This document shows positions 1 to 5,551 of a DNA stretch of 5,916 bases, piece by piece; positions within the stretch are counted from its first letter, which is position 1; each line of letters opens with the position of its first letter. The stretch lies in assembly GCA_938009055.1 (NCBI GenBank), contig CALLIO010000211.1:1-5916 (forward strand), read 5' to 3'. The position numbers and the translations under genes are program-made. The DNA comes from an uncultured Altererythrobacter sp. Lineage in GTDB: Bacteria; Pseudomonadota; Alphaproteobacteria; Sphingomonadales; Sphingomonadaceae. The notes beneath the pieces were generated by a model. The model was not told the origin of the DNA. It did no database searches and saw only the letters and a program-made list of their open reading frames with translations.

Positions 1-386
<386 letters not shown>

Positions 387-520
387 AATCTGCATCATCA
401 ATGACAGATCTGCCCTTCAAGGCAGTCTGGCGTTGGTATGAAGAATTACTCAGGCCAGATACGCCCAAGAACACCAAATCAGGTGCATCGATTTAACCCT
501 CTTACTGGCACAAGCTTCAT
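387..520 (+). other. 23S-5S internal transcribed spacer
   Basis: This stretch of about 134 bp has no open reading frame or tRNA. Short inverted repeats can be seen: CTGCC/GGCAG around 412-424, and TCTGGC (426-431) with GCCAGA (454-459). They could fold in the precursor RNA and guide RNase processing between 23S and 5S, as rRNA spacers commonly do. No promoter or terminator is evident, so 5S is expected to be cotranscribed with 23S. Confidence 0.7.
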
Positions 521-638
521 TGCTTGGTGGTCATAGCGTTTGTGACCCACCCGATCCCATCTCGAACTCGGCCGTGAAACCAAACAGCGCCGATGGTACT
601 ATGTCTTAAGGCATGGAAGAGTAGGTCGCCGCCAGGCA
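521..638 (+). rRNA. rrf: 5S ribosomal RNA
   Basis: The core motifs of 5S rRNA are present: CCCGATCCCATCTCGAACTCGGCCGTGAAAC in split form at about 550-580, then GCGCCGATGGTACT and GGAAGAGTAGGTCG. The ends were set from helix I: TGCTTGGTGG (521-530) pairs fully, counting two G-U pairs, with CCGCCAGGCA (629-638). The resulting length of 118 nt is normal. It sits downstream of 23S and upstream of the initiator tRNA, the usual alphaproteobacterial order. The mature ends may differ by one or two bases. Confidence 0.96.
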
Positions 639-681
639 TTGCAGCTTGTGCTTGCTAAGAGGAAAAACCCATTCATAAGTC

Positions 682-710
682 AAAGGGCTGGCCTACGGGT
701 TAGCCCTTTT
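682..710 (+). terminator. Hairpin with short T tract between 5S and tRNA-fMet
   Basis: Bases 682-693 pair with 698-709 in a 12-bp stem, including two G-U pairs, closed by a TACG tetraloop. Only four T residues follow (707-710), three of which are already in the stem. The shape is that of an intrinsic terminator but with a poor U tract. Because tRNA-fMet begins 28 nt further on with no room for a normal promoter, the hairpin more likely acts as a partial attenuator or as an RNase processing signal than as a full stop. That function is inferred. Confidence 0.55.
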
Positions 711-737
711 GGCGTCTCTAGAGGGCGTCAACGGTGA

Positions 738-814
<77 letters not shown>

Positions 815-844
815 CCATCTTTCTGAAAACCCATGCTAATTCAG

Positions 845-870
845 CCTCACTGTTATCAGTGGGGTTTTTT
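845..870 (+). terminator. Rho-independent terminator of the rrn operon
   Basis: CCTCACTG (845-852), loop TTAT and CAGTGGGG (857-864) form an 8-bp stem with one G-U pair, followed directly by six T residues (865-870). It lies 30 nt after the tRNA CCA end, the right place to end the rRNA-tRNA transcript. Confidence 0.88.
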
Positions 871-1054
871 GTCGTTTGAACTGGAAGCAAGCGGAGCGGT
901 GTGGCTGAGGATAGCCTGCTTTTCAGCATTTGTTCGATTGTTTTGGCGACCGAATTTTGGGTTGTAAGTGGAATCTCAGCTCCCGATATCTTAGACTTCA
1001 GAAGTTGGCATTTGCAACGCTGCTAGCGATTTTTCAGAAGTAGGAGAGAGGCCC
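871..1054. other. Gene-free spacer after the rrn operon
   Basis: This 184-bp stretch lies between the rrn terminator and the stop codon of the minus-strand AraC gene. No supported gene is seen. It holds a 9-bp direct repeat TTCAGAAGT (997-1005 and 1033-1041), the first copy of which lies in a small palindrome ACTTC-A-GAAGT (995-1005). A weak 4-bp stem at 1018-1028 is followed by T residues. No convincing terminator for the minus-strand gene was found. Confidence 0.5.
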
Positions 1055-2065
1055 TCAGACTGCCTCAGCAGCCCTATGCTGGTCCGTTTGCAGGATCGTG
1101 CCTTGCCCTTGCCACGGTTTGAGTGAAGCAGGCTGAGGGCGGCTGAGTTCTTCCAACTTTCGCGCTTGGCGCTGTTCCAGAGCGATAGTCAACAAGGGTT
1201 TTGCTTGCGCAAGAAACCGCTGCGGCGTCACACCGAAGAACGATATGAATTCCTTGTTCATATGCGACTGATCAAAAAAACGCAGTTTCATCTCTGCGGC
1301 TTCGCTCGCATCGGCCACCCCGCACAATTGCGCCGCCAGGTCGAGCGCGCGCGCACGGCGCATCACTGTCCGCGGCGAAAGACCAAAGTCGCGCTTCACG
1401 ATCCTTTGCAATTGGCGCAATGAAATGTTCTGCCTTTCCGCAAAATCAGACAAGGATTGCGTGGGATCAGCGAAGGCTGCCCGCTCGAACGCAACAGATA
1501 CAGCATTGGGCGGCGCCGGATTATGCCGCGCTAGATATCGCCGCAAGGCCTCTTCTATTGCCAGATTCCACTGTTGCGGCGAATAATCTTCTGAATAGAC
1601 CCCGCGAAGATCATCTGCCAGCAGCCCGAAAACATCGATGCGCTCGACGCCATCGATCCTGTTGTCAGCCCGCCCCCCGGTTAGGGCGTAGTATGCGCCT
1701 GCACGCAAACCAAAACCGGCGGTCATGATGTCACCGGAGCAGGAGACAGACATATTTTTTGATTGTTGGCCAAAATGCACGACTTCATTCTTGTACGATT
1801 GGTTTCGACAGGCCTCTTGCGCCGTCAAACGGCCTTGGAATACATGTGTGACAAAGTCCATGTCACTGTAGATGCTGCATGATGTCAGCAAGTGGGGGGC
1901 ACTTGCAGATTTGAACGAGACCAGACGCGCGACCCAAGGGCTAAGATCGCCACTGGGCGCGCGGCTTTCTGAAAAAAGCACATTCTTCTTTGGTACGTAG
2001 TGCAACTGCGCCGACGTGCAACTGGCAGTCTCGGCAGTAAAATCGCTGTGTAGCTTGCAACCCAT
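1055..2065 (-). CDS. AraC-family transcriptional regulator
   Basis: The 336-residue protein is a likely DNA-binding regulator. Residues about 203-286 form a C-terminal AraC/XylS double helix-turn-helix: the first helix-turn-helix contains SLSDFAERQNISLRQLQRIV and the second contains RFFDQSHMNKEFISFFGVTP, matching the family signature DQSHxxxEFxxxFGxxPxxF. The N-terminal ~190 residues would hold the effector or dimerisation domain; the stretch FGLRAGAYYALTGGRADNR followed by a leucine- and arginine-rich helical region resembles the N-terminal domain seen in DUF6597-type AraC proteins, a tentative match. About 50 residues continue past the second helix-turn-helix (to AEAV), which is longer than usual. 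The reading frame stays open up to 2326, but the longer versions would run into the divergent response-regulator gene. ATG 2065 has a GAGG ribosome site 6 nt upstream, so it was preferred. The gene is divergent from the two-component genes with a 148-bp shared region. Its target and inducer cannot be told. Confidence 0.85.
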   Translation of the reverse strand: MGCKLHSDFTAETASCTSAQLHYVPKKNVLFSESRAPSGDLSPWVARLVSFKSASAPHLLTSCSIYSDMDFVTHVFQGRLTAQEACRNQSYKNEVVHFGQQSKNMSVSCSGDIMTAGFGLRAGAYYALTGGRADNRIDGVERIDVFGLLADDLRGVYSEDYSPQQWNLAIEEALRRYLARHNPAPPNAVSVAFERAAFADPTQSLSDFAERQNISLRQLQRIVKRDFGLSPRTVMRRARALDLAAQLCGVADASEAAEMKLRFFDQSHMNKEFISFFGVTPQRFLAQAKPLLTIALEQRQARKLEELSRPQPASLKPWQGQGTILQTDQHRAAEAV

Positions 2066-2071
2066 GTTTTG

Positions 2072-2075
2072 CCTC
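2072..2075 (-). promoter_or_regulatory. Ribosome binding site deciding the AraC-gene start
   Basis: GAGG on the minus strand ends 6 nt before ATG 2065. The upstream ATG at 2137 in the same frame has no comparable site. This supports a 336-residue protein over the 399- or 423-residue alternatives. Confidence 0.6.
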
Positions 2076-2133
2076 AAAAGGAGCGCTTGGTGCGCTTTCT
2101 GATAGCTTAGTAGTCGAGGGTCTTTGGCAATCG

Positions 2134-2155
2134 CCATCCCGTGATCGCGGTATGG
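2134..2155. promoter_or_regulatory. Imperfect 22-bp palindrome, candidate operator
   Basis: The half CCATCCCGTGA and the half TCGCGGTATGG are reverse complements at 18 of 22 positions, centred on GATC at 2143-2146. It lies in the divergent region, ending 3 bp before a possible -35 element for the response regulator and 69 bp upstream of AraC ATG. Symmetric sites of this size suit a dimeric regulator such as a NarL/FixJ-type protein; AraC proteins more often use direct repeats. That it is an operator is inferred from position and symmetry only. Confidence 0.4.
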
Positions 2156-2158
2156 TGG

Positions 2159-2187
2159 TTGAGCGCAATTGCAGTATCCATCATAAA
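2159..2187 (+). promoter_or_regulatory. Possible sigma-70 promoter of the two-component operon
   Basis: TTGAGC (2159-2164) and CATAAA (2182-2187) are separated by 17 bp, with four of six matches each to TTGACA and TATAAT. The start of transcription would fall near 2194, giving a short leader of about 20 nt before ATG 2214. The match is modest, but the position, and the palindrome just upstream, make it plausible. Confidence 0.35.
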
Positions 2188-2213
2188 GGCAGAGCCCGCT
2201 TGAGGAGTTTCGC

Positions 2214-2861
2214 ATGATCCGCATCGCCATTGTTGAAGACGATCCGGTGATGCAGGGTGTGCTCGCAGACGCGATTGGTGCATGCGATGATATGCTTCTG
2301 ACCAGAACAGCAGACAATTTCGCCACTGGTTCTGAGATGATCGAAGCCGGCGGTTATGATGTCTTATTGTGTGACTTGGGTCTACCCGACGGCAATGGCG
2401 CGGATTTAATCAGAGAAGAAGTGCTAACCGGGCGCGATACAGATATTTTGGTCGTCACCATCTTTGCGAACCAATCGAAGGTATTGGACGCCGTTCGGGC
2501 GGGCGCGCGCGGATATTTGCTGAAGGACGAGCGGATCGAGGATTGCATCGAGGCGATCCGCAATATTCGCAGCGGTGGATCACCGATCAGCCCGATGATA
2601 GCGCGACAATTGCTTGGCGAGATAAAGCCCAGCTCTGCGAAACCCGAATTGCCAATGGCTTCGCCCTTATCGGAACGCGAATATGAAGTGCTCAATCTTC
2701 TCGCACGGGGATTTTCCAATGCAGAATGCGCTGATATCTTGAGCGTGTCTGCTCACACGGTTGGAACCCACGTCAAAAATATCTACCGCAAGTTAGAGGT
2801 CAACAGCAGAGCGGAGGCATTGTTTGAAGCATCTTCTCAAGGCTTGCTTGCGCGCGAATAG
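2214..2861 (+). CDS. NarL/FixJ-family response regulator
   Basis: This 215-residue protein is a two-component output regulator acting on DNA in the cytoplasm. The receiver domain spans residues 1 to about 120: acidic pocket E8/D9, phosphoacceptor D54 in LLCDLGLPDG, switch T82 in ILVVTIF, and K104 in GYLLKDE. A short linker (about 135-150) leads to a LuxR/GerE-type helix-turn-helix at about 151-207, with the typical SEREYEVLNLLARGFSNAECADIL and HTVGTHVKNIYRKL segments. All residues needed for phosphotransfer are present. Length and order are standard for the family. ATG 2214 follows GAGGAG (2202-2207) at 7 nt. The histidine kinase overlaps its last 38 bp, so the two are translated from one transcript and are almost surely cognate partners. 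Target promoters are unknown; its own promoter and downstream urcA are candidates. Confidence 0.94.
   Translation: MIRIAIVEDDPVMQGVLADAIGACDDMLLTRTADNFATGSEMIEAGGYDVLLCDLGLPDGNGADLIREEVLTGRDTDILVVTIFANQSKVLDAVRAGARGYLLKDERIEDCIEAIRNIRSGGSPISPMIARQLLGEIKPSSAKPELPMASPLSEREYEVLNLLARGFSNAECADILSVSAHTVGTHVKNIYRKLEVNSRAEALFEASSQGLLARE
2813..2817 (+). promoter_or_regulatory. Ribosome binding site deciding the histidine-kinase start
   Basis: GGAGG lies inside the response-regulator gene, 6 nt before TTG 2824. The next in-frame candidate, ATG 2863 placed one base after the response-regulator stop, has no such site. This favours a TTG start with a 38-bp gene overlap, although ATG 2863 could be reached by translational coupling. 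Confidence 0.55.
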
Positions 2862-4764
2862 AATGCCCGTTTCTGCAATTGCGGCGCGGTTCGCATTATT
2901 CTTTGTCATGCTGATTGCGGTGCCAAGCGTGCTGACCGGTGCCTTATACGCCCAAACAGCCAGTAGCTATGAAATCAGCCAGACCCCTTCTGGTCCGATT
3001 ATCGAATTCACCGATGGCGACTTTATCTTGTCGGACGGCATCACATTTCCTGACGAAGGGTGGGAAAGGCTGCCTAATCCGGCCCTTTACCGGATCAATG
3101 AGACCAATTGGCGGATCGGCGACACCCATAGCTTGATCGGACGCTTCCGGTTTGACCGCGCAGCGCTTGGTCCAAAACCTATCGCTATTCATACGATTAG
3201 CACGCGCAACAATATTTCGGTTCTGATCAATGGGACTCAGGTCTTCCGCAATTTTGCGCAAAGTTCCGATCAGATGAACACATGGTATCGGCCGATATTG
3301 ATCCCTGTTCCCGAGGACGTGCTGAAGCCTGGCCTTAACGAGATTACCGTGCAGGTATATTCAGAGGAATCTTTAGGGGTTGGCCGGCTTCGCCTTGGCT
3401 CACAGGTCGCATTAGAAGCCTACCACCAACCAAAGTTTTTCTGGCAGATCACCGCGCCTAGGACGGCAAACTTTGCCATGTTGTTTATCGGCATGCTGGT
3501 CTTCCTTTTTTGGCTTGGGCGCAGGCAAGAGATTGAACTGCTGTGGCTATCAGCCTCAACTGTCCTGTGGTTCTTGCGCAATTACCAATATTATGCGGCG
3601 CAAGCACCGTTCGAGTTGGGTCCGCTGGGTATGTCTGTCTTCACAGGCCTTCACACGCATGCGTCTTATTTTGCGACTGCGGCCACGGCGGCATTCTATC
3701 TTTGCTTTACCCAAACTGCGCACCGAAAATCGATCATATCAGCGATGTTTGCCCTGGGTGTGGTGCTATCTATCACGCACATTGTGTTCACCGGCACGGA
3801 TCTCATTTTGTATGTTCCAACGACCGTTATCGTGTTTGGGATTTCTGTCCTCGGGTTCATAAATCTGAAGCGCAATCGCAACATTGAACATGGTGTTCTT
3901 GGCTTCACGATGATGGCGACGCCGCTGGCAACATTGTATGACCTGTATGCTGCGATTGCCCACCAGGGCGATGGCAGCGCCACCTATATCTCTATCTTTG
4001 GCGGACTGCTTTACACCACCGCATTTGTTATCTCTTTCGGCAAGAGAGCGCTCGATGCTTTTACCGATTTGGGCAAATCCAATGTGCAGCTTGAGCAAGG
4101 CATCGCCGACACGCGCGCCGAATTGGCGGCGAGTGAAGCAGCCCGGCAAGAATTGCTGGTCGAACAAGCCTTGGTTGGAGAGCGCGGGCGGCTAATGCAG
4201 GAAATGCACGATGGCATCGGCTCGAACCTCATCACGGCATTGGCCGTCGCTCGGCAGCAAAATCAGCCAGAGGCCACCATCAAAACGCTTAGCCGCGCGC
4301 TCAATGATTTGAAGATTACGGTCGATTCACTCGAGCCGATTGAAGGAGATCTGATCGCCCTTATTGGCAATTTGCGCCACCGTATGTCCGGCGATTTGCG
4401 GGATGCTGGGATCGCCTGCAAATGGGAAGTCGAAGAATGCAAGCCGCTGCCTTGGCTCGATGCGGCCAACGCCTTGCATGTCTTGCGGATCATGCAGGAA
4501 GCAATTGGCAATGTTCTATCCCATTCAGGGGCTGATGAGCTTAGGATTGGATGCAAGGAAAGCACGCGGGACGGTGTGCTTGGCATCGCATCCTATGTCA
4601 TCGACAATGGGCGCGGTTTTGATGCTGAGGGAGCAACCCTTGGCAAGGGTTTGCGCAATATCAAAGGCCGGGCACAATCACTTCACGGCCAATTGGAATG
4701 CACCTCTAGTCCTGGCCGTGGATGTACGGTGCGGCTGTGGCTACCGTATGAAAGGCAGTTATAG
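2824..4764 (+). CDS. Membrane sensor histidine kinase with periplasmic sensor domain and seven-helix module
   Basis: The 646-residue protein would autophosphorylate and pass phosphate to the adjacent response regulator. Order of parts: a signal peptide or first membrane helix (about 21-43, ending ALYAQ); a periplasmic domain (about 45-210) rich in beta strands, with ISVLINGTQVF and LNEITVQVYS resembling galactose-binding-like folds; seven hydrophobic helices (about 216-231, 238-251, 269-296, 303-323, 326-346, 357-377, 387-406); a probable coiled coil (about 411-455); a HisKA_3-type dimerisation domain with phosphoacceptor H462 in LMQEMHDGIGSNL; and a HATPase domain with N-box E559/N563 (QEAIGNVLSHSGA), DNGRGF (594-599) and GKGLRN (607-612). 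This fits the 7TMR-DISM class of sensor kinases. Start chosen at TTG 2824 because GGAGG precedes it at 6 nt; ATG 2863 would give a 633-residue protein with an equally good signal peptide. All catalytic motifs look intact. The ligand is unknown; the periplasmic fold hints at a carbohydrate-like or small organic signal, which is only a guess. Confidence 0.9.
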   Translation: MKHLLKACLRANRMPVSAIAARFALFFVMLIAVPSVLTGALYAQTASSYEISQTPSGPIIEFTDGDFILSDGITFPDEGWERLPNPALYRINETNWRIGDTHSLIGRFRFDRAALGPKPIAIHTISTRNNISVLINGTQVFRNFAQSSDQMNTWYRPILIPVPEDVLKPGLNEITVQVYSEESLGVGRLRLGSQVALEAYHQPKFFWQITAPRTANFAMLFIGMLVFLFWLGRRQEIELLWLSASTVLWFLRNYQYYAAQAPFELGPLGMSVFTGLHTHASYFATAATAAFYLCFTQTAHRKSIISAMFALGVVLSITHIVFTGTDLILYVPTTVIVFGISVLGFINLKRNRNIEHGVLGFTMMATPLATLYDLYAAIAHQGDGSATYISIFGGLLYTTAFVISFGKRALDAFTDLGKSNVQLEQGIADTRAELAASEAARQELLVEQALVGERGRLMQEMHDGIGSNLITALAVARQQNQPEATIKTLSRALNDLKITVDSLEPIEGDLIALIGNLRHRMSGDLRDAGIACKWEVEECKPLPWLDAANALHVLRIMQEAIGNVLSHSGADELRIGCKESTRDGVLGIASYVIDNGRGFDAEGATLGKGLRNIKGRAQSLHGQLECTSSPGRGCTVRLWLPYERQL

Positions 4765-4765
4765 C

Positions 4766-4832
4766 TTCAGTTGAGCTTGGCCAATCCCGCTTGCAGCGCA
4801 GTTTCTTACCTTGGCCAATGGCTCGAACTGGG
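4766..4832. repeat. Long inverted repeat just after the kinase stop codon
   Basis: The left arm 4768-4784 (CAGTTGAGCTTGGCCAA) is the exact reverse complement of the right arm 4811-4830 once a TG bulge (4819-4820) and a G bulge (4825) are allowed: 17 Watson-Crick pairs around a 26-nt loop, plus two G-U pairs outside. Each arm holds the self-palindrome TTGGCCAA, so the same bases also read as a direct repeat (4776-4785 and 4810-4819) with a 34-bp period. It begins 4 nt after the kinase stop. No T tract follows, so it is not a classical terminator. It may be a 3'-UTR stabilising or processing hairpin, a pair of operator sites for urcA, or a small dispersed repeat. Confidence 0.6.
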
Positions 4833-4852
4833 TCGTTTGGCGGAATGCCCCA

Positions 4853-4895
4853 TTTGCAGGCGTTCTCATCTCAGCGTTGATTGCAAGCCTGCAAA
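4853..4895. repeat. Perfect 9-bp inverted repeat upstream of urcA
   Basis: TTTGCAGGC (4853-4861) and GCCTGCAAA (4887-4895) are exact reverse complements separated by 25 bp. The right arm also takes part in a smaller hairpin, TTGCA/TGCAA (4881-4885 and 4890-4894). The right arm lies on top of the candidate urcA promoter, so it could be a binding site for a regulator that occupies both arms. Chance cannot be excluded. Confidence 0.35.
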
Positions 4896-4908
4896 ATCGA
4901 TACATAAG
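4881..4908 (+). promoter_or_regulatory. Possible promoter of urcA
   Basis: TTGCAA (4881-4886) and CATAAG (4903-4908) lie 16 bp apart with four of six matches each to the sigma-70 consensus; TTGATT at 4877 offers an alternative -35. The segment after it (4909-4926) is AT-rich. A start near 4915 would give a leader of about 100 nt. The match is weak; it is listed because a 249-bp gap with structured upstream DNA suggests urcA has its own promoter. Confidence 0.25.
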
Positions 4909-5013
4909 AAAACCATCAAAATATCTTAAGGCTGCAATCAGGACTTTCACCCGGCTCTCCTCGAAAAAGGTTTCAGGCAGACACACTGCTGAATACCACT
5001 GAGGAGAAATACA

Positions 5014-5373
5014 ATGTTCACGAAGACAACAATCACCCTAGCCGCCAGCCTGCTGACCGTATCGGGAAGCGCCATTGCTCAAGATATTGAGGTCAATGAA
5101 AATTCTGAGCGCGTCATGACCGTTTCATACGGCGATTTGAACCTTGATAGCGCACAAGGACAAGACGCTCTGGAAGCGCGGATCCGCAGCGCAGTGCGCA
5201 AGGTATGCGGCCACAGCACCAACAAGCTCTCGGTGCGTGAGCAGAACCAATATCGCACCTGCGCCCGTCAGGCCAACAGCGGCGCTTTGGCTGCGCTCGA
5301 AACGAGCGGCAATAAGGGTGAAATTCAGATTGCAGTTCGCTCCACTGGCAAGAAGACCGCCACGAGCAACTAG
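5014..5373 (+). CDS. UrcA-family small secreted protein
   Basis: The 119-residue precursor starts with a clear Sec signal peptide (MFTKTTITLAASLLTVSGSA, cleavage predicted after AIA at residue 22), giving a mature periplasmic protein of about 97 residues. The mature part has the UrcA-family pattern: VMTVSYGDLNLDSAQGQDALEAR in split form at about 34-56, then IRSAVRKVCG with C65, and a second cysteine at C83 in YRTCARQA. The two cysteines likely form a disulfide, as expected outside the cytoplasm. The family is known from sphingomonads and relatives, usually 100-140 residues; no biochemical role is established as far as I know. ATG 5014 follows GAGGAG (5001-5006) at 7 nt. The basic C-terminus (STGKKTATSN) is probably disordered. 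It is 249 bp downstream of the kinase on the same strand, so a regulatory link with the two-component pair is possible but not shown. Confidence 0.85.
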   Translation: MFTKTTITLAASLLTVSGSAIAQDIEVNENSERVMTVSYGDLNLDSAQGQDALEARIRSAVRKVCGHSTNKLSVREQNQYRTCARQANSGALAALETSGNKGEIQIAVRSTGKKTATSN

Positions 5374-5392
5374 GCCCCTTTGGGCTAATCCT

Positions 5393-5426
5393 CGGGAGGG
5401 TGGTCAGGAAACTGGCTGCCCTCTCG
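5393..5426 (+). terminator. 15-bp GAAA-capped hairpin after urcA
   Basis: Bases 5393-5407 pair with 5412-5426 without a bulge around a GAAA tetraloop (5408-5411). Four of the 15 pairs are G-U, so the stem is complete only in plus-strand RNA; in minus-strand RNA those become A-C mismatches. It lies 20 nt after the urcA stop. No T run follows directly (CCGTCTAGATTGTTT), so it may be a non-canonical terminator or an mRNA 3'-end stabiliser. Confidence 0.55.
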
Positions 5427-5538
5427 CCGTCTAGATTGTTTAGGCGCGTCCAAGCTTGTTCCTGCCGTCGATAGCGTGTAGCCAACAAACAGGGTCGCCT
5501 CACTTCTAGATACGCGAAGGGCTAAAGATAGCCGCGTT
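5427..5538. other. Spacer between urcA hairpin and oxidoreductase gene
   Basis: About 112 bp with no supported gene. A small hairpin GGCTA-AAGA-TAGCC (5520-5533) lies shortly before the ribosome binding site of the next gene. No convincing promoter was recognised, although TTGTTC (5456-5461) with TAGCCA 17 bp later is a poor candidate. Confidence 0.4.
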
Positions 5539-5545
5539 GAGGAGG
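5539..5545 (+). promoter_or_regulatory. Ribosome binding site for the TTG-started oxidoreductase
   Basis: GAGGAGG, close to the full anti-16S complement, ends 6 nt before TTG 5552. The nearest upstream in-frame start, TTG 5537, overlaps this site and has none of its own. The strong site offsets the weak TTG start codon. Confidence 0.7.
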
Positions 5546-5551
5546 CAGGAT

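Noticed and set aside
1018..1034. CGCT-GCT-AGCG stem followed by five T residues as a terminator
   Set aside because: A 4-bp stem is too weak, and in the plus direction there is no transcript needing it after the rrn terminator at 845-870.
997..1041. Direct repeat TTCAGAAGT as an attachment site or mobile-element footprint next to the tRNA
   Set aside because: Only 9 bp, not identical to the tRNA 3' end, and no integrase or transposase gene is present in the window.
1166..1728. Plus-strand reading frames of 85 and 102 residues inside the AraC gene
   Set aside because: They lie opposite the well-supported AraC coding frame, including the helix-turn-helix region, and have no family features.
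2066..2326. N-terminal extension of the AraC-type protein to 423 residues (frame open to 2326)
   Set aside because: It would overlap the start of the response-regulator gene by 113 bp on the opposite strand, the extra residues show no domain, and ATG 2065 has a better ribosome site.
4776..4819. CTTGGCCAAT direct repeat as a two-unit CRISPR-like array
   Set aside because: Repeats are 10 bp with only two copies, no cas gene is near, and the arms are better explained as an inverted repeat.
4759..4986. 75-residue minus-strand reading frame between kinase and urcA
   Set aside because: GTG start without a ribosome site, no recognisable domain, and it runs through both inverted repeats.
4811..5002. 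63-residue plus-strand reading frame starting TTG 4811
   Set aside because: No ribosome binding site, no recognisable motif, and it covers the inverted repeats and promoter-like bases before urcA.
5371..5387. GCCC-CTTT-GGGC hairpin at the urcA stop codon as a terminator
   Set aside because: Stem of only four to five pairs with no T tract; the hairpin at 5393-5426 is far stronger.
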